Source: Cepaea nemoralis (taxonomy: Eukaryota; Mollusca; Gastropoda; Stylommatophora; Helicidae). Taken from it: a DNA stretch of 64,000 nucleotides. The notes under the pieces are model-generated. The model was not told the DNA's origin. It did no database searches and saw only the letters and a list, made by a program, of their open reading frames with translations. The position numbers and the translations under genes are program-made. Position 1 is the first letter of the stretch. Every line of letters begins with the position of its first letter. The stretch lies in assembly GCA_014155875.1 (NCBI GenBank), contig JACEFZ010002133.1:363001-427000 (forward strand). The letters are read 5' to 3'. Positions 55,640-64,000 of this stretch are shown in pieces.

Positions 55640-56161
55640 GAAATGCCAGCGTTATGCGCGAGGCAGCCTATAGATAATGAAAGTGTAGAAAATGAATAAA
55701 ATTTGACCAAAAACAACATAAAAGCGATGTGCGGACTAATAAAAGCAAACAAAAAAGGATGAAAAGAACGTGTCATTACATTAAGGAGTAATGAAATCAA
55801 GGACACAGAGCATGTCAAAAAGAAGTTTGACATCTGGTTAGAAAGCAAGTCAGAAGATCATTATATCAGGAGAGACACCGACGAGAACGGCCATCAAAAA
55901 GGCAAAATAAAGGTCATGGATAAAATACGGAGAGCTGTAAACAGTGGTATGTGAAGAAGGCCCTAGAGATTTCTATAAAAGCATTAGAGAAATGAAAGTG
56001 AGAGACGAACGCTACAATCAATCATGGATATTGCATGACACAAACGGAGTACCAACAATAAGTGAGAAAAAACGAACGAGCACATAAAATGGGTATTCTC
56101 AAGAGCTTCTGAATGTACCCGGGTGTCACAGTGGCCATTCCACAAACAAAAAAAGGAGATG
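55640..56161 (+). pseudogene. LINE ORF2 fragment (decayed)
   Basis: Lys/Glu-rich pseudo-coding sequence (NEIKDTEHVKKKFDIWLESK, then EDHYIRRDTDENGHQKGKIK, then a QSWILHDTNGVPTISEK-like block), resembling the linker between endonuclease and RT of a LINE. Stops and frame slips are frequent. It is interrupted by the hAT MITE at 56170 and probably continues beyond it. Confidence 0.5.
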
Positions 56162-56169
56162 GTCTAGAA

Positions 56170-56367
56170 CAGGGGTGGTCCCGCGGGCCGCATGCGGCCC
56201 GCCGAGAGTCATGTTGCGGCCCGCGGAGTGGGAACCGACGATGTGGTCGAAGCATTAGCACGCTTGCTTGTTTACTTTAATTTTTTTTAAAGAATTAGGT
56301 GCGTGGCCCGGCAGGAAATATTATTTCTGAAATTTGGCCCGCCTGCTGAAAAGGTTGGCCACCCCTG
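56170..56367. mobile_element. hAT MITE, 198 bp
   Basis: TIRs CAGGGGTGGTCCCGC and GGTTGGCCACCCCTG with a perfect 8-bp TSD GTCTAGAA (56162-56169 and 56368-56375). GGCCCGC-rich subterminal sequence is shared with the element at 36882. Confidence 0.94.
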
Positions 56368-56375
56368 GTCTAGAA

Positions 56376-57290
56376 CCAAACATACAACAGACTGAAGCAA
56401 AATGCCGGGGAAAGAAGCTGGCTTTCCCGCGGTCAGTTACGGTGCAGGGATAACGCTCGTAGATGAACCGGGTGCGCTAGTTCGCCCCCCCCCCCCCCCC
56501 AGGGGGTGAGATGGCGTCTGGGCAGACACAGTTAGCGATGCAGATATGAGATAAATACAAAAACAAATGTCTCGAAGGTGTATATGCACGACAGGAGAAA
56601 AACGCCTGGGATTCACGACCCGTCTACTGAGAGTATAAAGAAGGCGAAAACAGTCAGCAAATGGGACTACTTCTGATGATCGGGGGACTACTTCTGATTA
56701 TCGGTGGGACTACTTCTAACGATCGGAAGCATCCTGTCGTGTTTGCTCCGCATCAGAGTTTTTATTACTAAGGAGTAACAATATATCTCCCCCCACCCCC
56801 GCCTAAAAACAATCAAACACCGGGCACAGATGGGATAATAGATGAAGCAATCAGAACTGGTGGCGAGTAAAGATAGAATAAGGATACAACAGGCTAGAGC
56901 AGCTTTTATAACACTAGAACAAATGTGAAAGTCAAAAGAAATTAAACTGAGCCCAAAACTGTGAATATTCAATGCTAACGTTCAATCAGCACCGACTGAC
57001 TGCTGTATGGATCCGAAACAGGGAGAAACGGAAACGATTACACATAAACTACAAATATTCACTAACTGGTGCCTGTACAGAATAGTAGGAATAACATGGC
57101 ATGGATATGAAACAGATTGAGAAAAACCGAGACCAGCATAATTAGAAGGGTCTTTGTCTGAAATCCATAATGTAAAAGAAACAGAAGAAGACCAAAGAAT
57201 ACATGGAGAAGTAGAAAGAGAGATGAATCATACGGGGAGGCTTGGACACAGCTGCTGCATTGGATAGCTAACGATAGGGGGGGGGGGGGG
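56376..57290 (+). pseudogene. LINE fragments, RT thumb to 3' end (decayed)
   Basis: 56865-57110 reads RIQQARAAFITLEQMWKSKE, then LFNANVQSAPTDCCMD and ETETITHKLQIFTNWCLYRI, corresponding to the thumb of the LINE also at 28560. 57150-57290 reads a RRPKNTWRSRKRDES-like C-terminal tail and ends at poly-G (57279). A poly-C tract lies at 56487. Confidence 0.55.
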
Positions 57291-57379
57291 TGTTTGATCG
57301 AGAGTCTCAGCACCGATGGGGGGATACGGGGTCACAGATGCACTATGTTCTTGACAAGATGCCCAATTCCACTTCTCGT

Positions 57380-57600
57380 GTTCGCTGAGTTACTGAGGCG
57401 CGGTGGGCGTTACTGCCGCAATAAGTGGAGTTAACGAGGCTCGGTGGACGTCACTGCCGCACTGGGTGGAGTTACCGAGGCTCGGTGGACGTCACTGCCG
57501 CACTGTGTGCAGTTAACCGAGGCTCGGTGGAAGTCACTGCCGCATTGGGTGGAGTTACCGAGGCTCGGTGGACGTCACTGCCGCACTGGGTGGAACTGTG
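57380..57600. repeat. Minisatellite, about 44 bp unit
   Basis: Five units of GAGTTACCGAGGCTCGGTGG then ACGTCACTGCCGCACTGGGTG. It is unusually GC-rich for the window. Confidence 0.92.
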
Positions 57601-57764
57601 ACCAGTGCCTGTGTCAGCATGACAGCTAACCACTGTGGCATAACAGATGAAACAAGGGTCAATCAACTATAACCCCGGAGGGTTGAACGGGGTATGACTA
57701 GTGTGTGGTCATGTCTTAGAACAGTTGGCGGGTGTCTGCATGAAATAACAAACATTTACATCTC

Positions 57765-57772
57765 TCTCTCTG

Positions 57773-57846
<74 letters not shown>

Positions 57847-58249
57847 ACAGGTAGACAGGCAATCATGGAAACAGACAAGAAGACAGACAGATATGTAAAA
57901 CAGACACGGTCAAACAGACAGGTAAACAAGACAGACAGGCGCGGCGGGGGGGGGGGGGGGGGGGTGTGGAAAGGCAGGCATGCTGACAGACAAACAGGAA
58001 GACAGACAGATACAGGCAAGAAGAGAGGCAGACAAGAATCGGGCATGCGGATGGAAAGGTAGGCAGACAGACAAATGGGGGGGGGGGGTTCGGTTTAAGT
58101 GGACGGACGGAGGGAGGAAGAGGGCGGGCGGAGGGAGGGGGAGAGAGATAGGGAAGGAGAGAGAGGCAGGCAGAGTGAGAGAGTGAGATTAAATAGATAA
58201 GATAAATAATATAGACGGACGGACGGACGGACGGACGGACGGACGGACG

Positions 58250-58307
<58 letters not shown>

Positions 58308-58345
58308 GTAGAAGACAAACAGACAGACAGTCATCAAAACAACTC
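57765..58345. repeat. Compound microsatellite (CT, CAGA, GGAC, G-tracts)
   Basis: (CT)n at 57774-57843, loose CAGACAGG units with poly-G at 57944-57963 and 58078-58088, (GGAC)n at 58213-58254 and (AGAC)n at 58255-58305. Confidence 0.92.
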
Positions 58346-58814
58346 AGGTCGCCGAGTGTACACAACCTTCGCCCTTTAACACAACCCATCTATAAACCTG
58401 TCGAGGCGCACCAAGACACGCAACAGTCAGGCAAATATATCTACAGAACATGCACCAGCGACTCAAAGATCTATATAGCACGCTTAAAGACAAATCGTGA
58501 CAGCGGCAACAAAAATAGACCCGGGTAGAGAAACTCGACGTTTCCGACCCCTCGATGTCCGGATTACTGCTGGACTTACACTGGTGTCTAGGCTGCCTGC
58601 TCTATCATTTCTACATACAGCGCCGAGCCGATCGATAGCACGGTCATGTAACAGCTCTCACGAAAGCTAGGCAGACAGGCCTATTAACACGGGAATAAAC
58701 AGGACAATACTTAAATTCACTCTTTAAACCAAACACACGCAATCAATACCGCTGTTGTTGGCTGTGGCATGACGCTTTTCCTAACGCAAACGTTTAGATA
58801 ATGCCATAGAGGAC
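58346..58814. other. Single-copy island
   Basis: No repeat or exon recognised. Confidence 0.35.
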
Positions 58815-58990
58815 GTCATTGTCTCGGCGCGAACTGGGCAGATTTCAGCGGTAACCCCATATCAGATTCCATTGTCTGGGTGTAAACTGGGAGTGAAATG
58901 AGGATGGTTTTGACGGTAATCCCATTTCCCATACGTTGGTCTGGGTGTGAAGTAGTAAGAGTCAAATAGCAATGCCCATGTCCCATATAC

Positions 58991-59202
58991 CGGTCTCTGT
59001 GGCTAAGGGCTTGCGAACGCGGTTTGTGAGCCCGTATACCCGGGTTCGAAACACGGCGGTGCTGGCTTTTTCGAAAAAGGTATAGGGGCCGGTCGTTCAG
59101 AAAGCAATGGCAAATTACTGAACGTACCACATGCCTAGTACATCAACAGCAGCTGAAAATGCTGGTGTTGACTGCAACGTCCCGTAAGAGATACGCAACC
59201 AA
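58991..59202 (+). mobile_element. SINE-A1 copy
   Basis: Head CCGGTCTCTGTGGCTAAGGG with strong B-box GGGTTCGAAACACG; body GGGGCCGGTCGTTCAGAAAG and TGCTGGTGTTGACTGCAACG; tail AGAGATACGCAACC. The middle CGCGGTCTGCTGCC block is replaced by a TTTTTCGAAAAAGG segment shared with 63369-63550. Confidence 0.85.
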
Positions 59203-59241
59203 AAAATGTCCCATATTGCTGTGTGCATGTGAAATGTGTAA

Positions 59242-59822
59242 GTACGAGGGTAAGTTAATAAGTAAGTCACAAATGGCTGTAGAAAAATAACTGACTATGA
59301 TAACAACTTGACACCAGTTTATTTTTATACATACATTGTCCCTTTATTTCTCAACATAATTCCCACCAACATTGATGCACTTATCCCATCGTTTTATCAG
59401 TCCTCCCAAACCGGCTGCATAGAACTGCGTGCTGTGTTTTCTAAACCACGTTTTCACTTCACATTCAACTTCGGCGTCACTCGCGAAATGTCTCCCGCCA
59501 AGGTGAGTTTTCAGTGGACTTAGCCCCTAGCGATTTCCCGTAAAGCGGTGCGTAGCTGGATAGAAAACGTTACGAGGGCGAGTCAATAAGTAAGTCACAC
59601 AGTTCTGTGGGGTGGCAGGTAAATGAAAACAGAGCACGCATTTCTATGCAGCGGGTTGGGAGGACTGATAAAACGATGTGATAAGTGCATCAATGTTGGT
59701 GGAAATTATGTTGAAAAATAAAGGGACAATGTATGTATAAAAATAAACTGGTTTCAAGTTGTTATCATAGTTAGTTATTTTTCTACAGCCATGTGTGACT
59801 TACTTATTAACTTACCCTCGTG
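59242..59822. mobile_element. Fold-back mariner element (long palindrome)
   Basis: The left arm begins TACGAGGGTAAGTTAATAAG; the right arm ends with its inverse (TACTTATTAACTTACCCTCG). The arms match over about 190 bp, including TAAAACGATG/CATCGTTTTA and transposase-derived sequence near the mariner C-terminus. An internal terminus (TACGAGGGCGAGTCAATAAG at 59573) marks the joint of a normal element end with an inverted copy. Related to 28967-29376. Confidence 0.82.
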
Positions 59823-60400
59823 AAACAAATGAAACTTTTTCACGCTATCATGCTATATGGTGCTAGCACCGTATTTTTAGACCACTCAGCACTATATGGG
59901 TAACGTTACATGGGAAAGTCTTAACAGTAACCCCATTTCTTATACTTTCATCGGGATGTGAAATTTAAAGATTCCAATGGCACAATCCGCTAACATATTG
60001 AGGGCGTGCAATTGGAACGGTTTAAGTCATCAAGTATATGACAAATTCGCTGAGGTGTGAAATTTGAAGATTAAAATGGCATCATGGTGTTGTGGGGGTG
60101 TGAAATTAGAATGGCTTAAGAGTGATCCCATTTCTGACACGTTTTTCGGCACTGATGTGAAATGTAATCACTTCAAAGGTAACTCCCATACCAAATACCA
60201 TTACCAGGGGGTGGAATGTTGAAACGTTAATGGTAACCACACATCAGATACCATTATCAGGATGATAAAAGGAAAAACTTCAATGGTAACCAACCATTTA
60301 CCAGATACTATTATCAGGGTGTTAAAACCAAAACTTCAATGTAAACCAACCACATATCAGATACCATTATCAAGGTGTTAAATCCAGCTGTATTGGCCAT

Positions 60401-60732
60401 GCATTCTCTTGCCCGTTCGTGGGGGTGTGGAATGGAAAGACTGAAACGACAATCCGGTTAGGAAACTGGAAACAGTTCAAATGTAACCGCATTCCTAACA
60501 TCGTCGTCGAGGTTTGTCTCAAAGAGCCCAGTTATGGAATGAAGTGGTTCAAAGATGACCACGTCCACCTCTGGCTGGTCAATACTGTGGTTCGTTTCAC
60601 TGCCTGGACTTGGCCGATGTTTTATACAATAAAACAACAGGATGGCATACCGCGCATGATCCTGGGGCTGTTATTTTGGGGCAAATTCAAGTGTGGATAA
60701 CATCAGATGGAAGATGTTTAAAGAACAGAATT
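60401..60732. other. Unassigned
   Basis: The open frame at 60419-60700 shows no recognisable domain. A short LINE-like ACATCAGATGGAAGATG patch lies at 60700. Confidence 0.35.
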
Positions 60733-61237
60733 CATCATGTGCCATGCCGATAAGCGTGGGCGGTCATGATTCGCCATCTCAATCGATCACCAGAGTCGTG
60801 GACCAGCTCAGTGTTCTTGTCTCGACCATACCACGTGATCAAGCCATCCAGGTATTTACTTCTCTGCCTTCCCACTGATCTTGCCATATGTCATTAAGTT
60901 CTCCAATTTATTTCTTCTCATATCGTGACCAAAAAATGTTGACTGTCTACGCCTAATTTCTCTAATCTGTGTACGATTTTCCTTTGTTTCTTGTAGGACT
61001 TGGTCATGGGTTTTTCTGTCTGTCCATGGTATCCTCAGAAACCACATTTCTACAGCCATCAGATGTTTTTCAGCTTGTCTGCTCACTGTCCACGCTTCAC
61101 GTCCATACAAAAGTACATGTTCTATGTAGCACCTCAACACTTTTTCTCGTTGCAATTGACATCTGGTTATTGGTCAGCATATTTTTTGTCTTGCAAAAGG
61201 CTACCTTCGCCATGGCGATTCTTCTTCTAATGTCTTG
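60733..61237 (-). mobile_element. RTE-like LINE, 5'-truncated copy
   Basis: The reverse complement reads a QREKVLRCYIEHVLLYGREA block, WTVSRQAEKHLMAVEMWFLR, IPWTDRKTHDQVLQETKENR and a RRRQSTFFGHDMRRNKLENL segment. The 3' end ATGTGCCATGCCGATAAGCG (plus strand) is at the left. It is interrupted by frameshifts. It lies head to head with a plus-strand LINE fragment starting at 61237. Confidence 0.82.
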
Positions 61238-61775
61238 AATAGAAAAGGATACGCACAAGCTGCATTCTTTCAAATGAAGAACATGCTATGCAATAATTGG
61301 AAGTTAGAAAAAGAGTTCTTGTCTGTTGCATATAACCAGTTTTAACATACAACTGTAAATCTTGGATAATTAGTAAAAAAAAAAAAAAAAAAAGTTCCCC
61401 CAGGAAATCCCTAGAAGGGTTGGAGATGTTTTACAGAAGAATGCTGGAAATTCATCGGACAGCCAAATTGAGCAATCTGGACATTCTAAGGGGGGATAAG
61501 TCGCAAAGACAATTTCTCAGAAACACCAGAAAGAGGCAATCATCATTTTTCGGTCACATTATGAGAAGACAAAAACTGTAACATAGTGTGACAACCAGGA
61601 TGATCTGCAGAAAGAGAGACAGGGTAAGACGGCGAGATAAAACTTTTGACAATCATGTGTCATGGCACGGAAGAGAGTCAACACATGAACTGATCAATGC
61701 CGTTGGAGATGGCAATTTGTGGAGAAGCGTGAGGGTGGTCGGCAGTCGGCAAGGCTCTTGAGGATGATGATCGTT
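61237..61775 (+). pseudogene. LINE thumb and 3' end with (GAT)n tail
   Basis: FQMKNMLCNNWKLEKE near 61280, EMFYRRMLEIHRTAKLSNLD near 61430, RQFLRNTRKRQSSFFGHIMR near 61515 and a GRESTHELINAVGDGNLWRS-like end, then GAGGATGATGATCG. A poly-A run at 61377 interrupts it. Family shared with 43935-44072 and the minus-strand piece at 5135-5440. Confidence 0.7.
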
Positions 61776-61970
61776 GGAAAATGGATCGGGCGTCATGCTT
61801 TCTCGGACAAGAACGAAACACTCCTGAAAGACCAGGTGCTCGTTAAAAATTCTTCAGCAGTCGAACATCGAAGATAATAGTCCCAGCAGTGCGTTGCCCA
61901 GACTAAATTTCAAAATCAGAATGCTAACATATACACACACAAATATTATGTATATCTTGTATGGTTGTAC
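61776..61970. other. No recognisable feature
   Basis: Short unassigned interval between two LINE copies. Confidence 0.4.
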
Positions 61971-63030
61971 GTATCCATCCATCATGTGCCATGCCGGTAA
62001 GCGTGGGCGGTCATGTTTTGCCATCTCACTCGATCACCAGAGTCGTGGATCAGCTCAGTGTTTCTGTCTCGACCATGCCATGTGGCCAAGACATCCAGGT
62101 ATGTACTTCTGGTATTCCCCTTGGTCTCCTCCCTTCGAACTTGCCAGTTGACACCAAGTTCTCCAATTCATTTCTTCTCATAACATGCCCAAAAAATGTT
62201 GACTGTCTACGTCTAATGGTTCTAATCAGTTTACGATCTTCATTTGTTTCTTGAAGGACTTGTTCATTGGTCTTTCTGGCTGTCCATTGTATTCTTTGCA
62301 CTTTCCTCAGAAACCACATTTCTACAGCCATCAGATGTTTTTCAGCCTGACTGCTCATTGTCCAAGCTTCACATCCATATAAAAGTACAGGTTCTATGTA
62401 GCACCTCAACACTCTTTTTCTCGTTTCAATCGACATCTTTTTATTGGTCAGTATGTTTTTCATCTTGCTAAAGGCTACTTTTGCTATGGCGATTCTTGTT
62501 CTAATCTCGTCAAGGCATCTCCCATCAGATGTTATTACTGTTCCGAGATAATTGTATCTATTCACTTGTTGAAGAATATTCCCATTTACTTGTATATTAC
62601 ATTGTGGTATTTCGTTCTTCCTAGTGACGACCATAATCTGTGTCTTTTTACAATTTAATTCTAACCCTCGTTGTTCACTGTGTGTAACAACCGCATCTAC
62701 TAAATGTTGCAGATCCTGTTCACTGTCTGCAATTAAGACTGTATCATCTGCATATCTAATGTTATTGATGCATCGTCCCCCAATGTTGATTCCTTCCATA
62801 TCTTCAATATTTCTGAAAATACTTTCACTGTACATGGAAAACAGATCTGGAGACATTACACATCCCTGTCTCGCACCTCTCTTAATAGGCTGATATTGGC
62901 CTACTTCATTATCAACTCTTATGGCAGCTAGTTTCCAATATGTTTTTTACAAGTCTAAGGTCTTTTCCATCAATTTGTAGATCTTCAAGCATCCTTATCA
63001 TGCCAACATGTCTCACTTTATCGAAAGTAT
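61971..63030 (-). mobile_element. RTE-like LINE, longest copy in the window
   Basis: Runs from a (GGAT)n-type 3' tail (CCATCCATC on the plus strand at 61975) to an upstream break near 63030 within RT. It contains the palm and thumb but no endonuclease. Upstream sequence still reads FDKVRHVGMIRMLEDLQIDG and KDLRLVKN before a small frameshift near 62945, then QPIKRGARQGCVMSPDLFS. Confidence 0.9.
62050..62856 (-). CDS. RTE-like reverse transcriptase fragment
   Basis: A 268-codon open frame. The Met is internal to the RT motif GARQGCVMSPDLFS, so it is not a true start. YADDTVLIAD (catalytic, residues 35-38 = YADD) is followed by GLELNCKKTQIMVVTRKNEI, YNYLGTVITSDGRCLDEIRT, VLRCYIEPVLLYGCEAWTMS, AEKHLMAVEMWFLRKVQRIQ and FFGHVMRRNELENLVSTGKF. 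The frame leaves the expected end (WHGRDRNTELIHDS-type tail in the sister copy) by a frameshift near 62120. RTE-like enzymes copy the element's RNA at the nicked target site. This copy lacks the endonuclease and the N-terminal RT, so it is inactive. Confidence 0.88.
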   Translation of the reverse strand: MSPDLFSMYSESIFRNIEDMEGINIGGRCINNIRYADDTVLIADSEQDLQHLVDAVVTHSEQRGLELNCKKTQIMVVTRKNEIPQCNIQVNGNILQQVNRYNYLGTVITSDGRCLDEIRTRIAIAKVAFSKMKNILTNKKMSIETRKRVLRCYIEPVLLYGCEAWTMSSQAEKHLMAVEMWFLRKVQRIQWTARKTNEQVLQETNEDRKLIRTIRRRQSTFFGHVMRRNELENLVSTGKFEGRRPRGIPEVHTWMSWPHGMVETETLS

Positions 63031-63054
63031 GTATACATACTGAGAAATCGAAAT

Positions 63055-63355
63055 TAGATGTCAAACGGCAAGGGCGCGTATATATCAATTATCCCCATGC
63101 TGAAAAATCCAAATATACCTATGTTCGCAAAACGACAGATAATATACAGCATATTCATACCAACCCTATGCTACCAATCTCAAACATTATCCAAATCACG
63201 ATTACACAAAATCAACACCTGCGAGATGAGATTCTTAAAGAAAGCTGCCCACTTAACTAACAGAGACCGAGTAAGAAATTATGTTATCAGACACCGTGTG
63301 CCACAAATACTGAACGGCAGATCACATGACTCGGTCATCTTGCTGGAATGCTAAA
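63055..63355 (+). pseudogene. LINE C-terminal fragment
   Basis: IPMLKNPNIPMFAKRQIIYS, IFIPTLCYQSQTLSKSRLHK, INTCEMRFLKKAAHLTNRDR and VRNYVIRHRVPQIL follow the RT thumb pattern (PTL.Y..QT......I.T.EMR.L.K..G....D..RN). Open over about 98 codons but truncated at both ends. Confidence 0.7.
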
Positions 63356-63368
63356 TTCTAAAATTTTA

Positions 63369-63552
63369 TTGCGTATCCCTTACGGGACGTTGCAGTCAAC
63401 ACCAGCATTTTCAGCTGCTATTGATGTATTAGGCAAGTGTTACGTTCAGTAGTTTGCCATTGCTTTCTGAACGACCGGCCCCTATACCTTTTTCGAAAAA
63501 ACCAGCACCGCTGTGATTCGAACCCGGGTATACGGGCTCAATTACCAGCACT
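63369..63552 (-). mobile_element. SINE-A1 copy (short-middle variant)
   Basis: GCGTATCCCTTACGGGACGT, TTACGTTCAGTAGTTTGCCA, CCTTTTTCGAAAAAACCAGC and B-box-side TGTGATTCGAACCCGGGTAT. It shares the TTTTTCGAAAAA middle with 58991-59202, defining a subtype. Confidence 0.85.
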
Positions 63553-64000
63553 GGTGAAATGTCAAAGAAGACTTACAACGAAAGTAAGAGGATGCCCGAG
63601 AAGAAGATGAATTGACATCAAAGACATTTTACTATAACATGAAATGACATTATCCGGTGCCATCCATCGGGCGCTGGAGCGCCAACTATCCTCCCCACAA
63701 CACTTGAGGGCAAAAGTAAAAGATACTTCACTTGTTGCATTTAGATCTCTGTCCGTGCTATGCAGTTCGTGCGCTGTGTTGAGATTCTCCTGTTTGATCT
63801 AGGGGGAGGGGGGAGAGAGAGAGAGAGAGACTGGATATGGAGACATTTGTGTGTGATCTATGGGAGGAGACTGGAGAATGTATAGAGATATATGTGGGTC
63901 ATGGATATGATTGTGACCAAAAACAAAAGCCAAACTGCAGAGCCCTTTGGTTTCCCCATCGTTATTCTTTCATCATTTCAACAGGAGCCTAACCACAACC
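63553..64000. other. Unassigned, short GA run
   Basis: GGGGGAGAGAGA-like run at 63803-63830. No gene recognised to the window end. Confidence 0.4.

Larger units (their letters stand above)
58815..60400. repeat. Degenerate satellite, about 60 bp unit, with two insertions
   Basis: Units such as CCCATATCAGATTCCATTGT, CTGGGTGTGAAATG and GGTAACC appear at 58815-58990 and again at about 59890-60400 (ACCATTATCAGGGTGTTAAA then ACTTCAATGGTAACCAACCA). A SINE-A1 and a fold-back mariner lie between. Confidence 0.75.

Noticed and set aside
60419..60700. 93-residue open frame
   Set aside because: No domain, no splice signals, within decayed satellite and LINE debris.

Overview
This is animal nuclear DNA. 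It shows host exons with canonical GT/AG splice sites, several non-LTR retrotransposon clades, tRNA-derived SINEs, mariner, hAT and Helitron elements, and a very high density of micro- and minisatellites. There are no bacterial-style operons, Shine-Dalgarno starts, CRISPR arrays or rRNA. The repeat content and the one recognisable host gene suggest a lophotrochozoan, most likely a mollusc. That placement is inference, because no species-diagnostic sequence was recognised.

The only host gene I can support is the N-terminal TPR part of a GPSM2/LGN/Pins orthologue (spindle-orientation adaptor) on the minus strand. Two exons, 12213-12436 and 8484-8619, are separated by a 3.6 kb intron. Their splice phases match (2 into 2) and together they read through three TPR units. 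Downstream exons must lie left of the window; any 5' exon and the promoter lie to the right and were not identified.

Everything else is intron or intergenic DNA packed with repeats. I use provisional labels. SINE-A (about 23 copies) has a common body and tail but two different tRNA-like heads, A1 and A2. SINE-B has about 9 copies, SINE-C 3 and SINE-D 2. Repeats E, F and H occur as pairs. Repeat G is a short element bordered by microsatellites. Retrotransposons include two copies of an I-like element with RNase H (23568-25179 and 37798-39161), one with a clean 15-bp target-site duplication. There are several minus-strand RTE-like copies (21973-22784, 60733-61237, 61971-63030), two 3' ends of a Jockey/CR1-like element, and many decayed LINE fragments. 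DNA transposons include three hAT MITEs with perfect 8-bp target-site duplications, two fold-back mariner elements, a Tigger/pogo transposase fossil and a roughly 1 kb non-autonomous Helitron whose 3' end is tandemly multiplied.

Layout: 1-8.1 kb holds LINE/SINE debris, a CACCCA field and two minisatellites. 8.4-12.4 kb holds the GPSM2 exons. 10.9-14.5 kb holds long compound microsatellites. 16-19 kb holds SINEs, a single-copy island and a 60-bp satellite. 21-29 kb holds RTE, I and SINE-C/F and the first mariner. 31-41 kb holds minisatellites, hAT MITEs and the second I copy nested in a LINE tail. 41-54 kb holds Jockey/RTE fragments and many minisatellites. 54-64 kb holds the Helitron, a hAT MITE, the second mariner and a cluster of RTE copies.

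A recurring theme is insertion of SINEs and LINEs inside pre-existing tandem arrays, with the array resuming on the far side. No bacterial-type or novel protein-coding system was seen. The most unusual signals are the modular SINE-A family, the Helitron with repeated 3' ends and the microsatellite-flanked repeat G.
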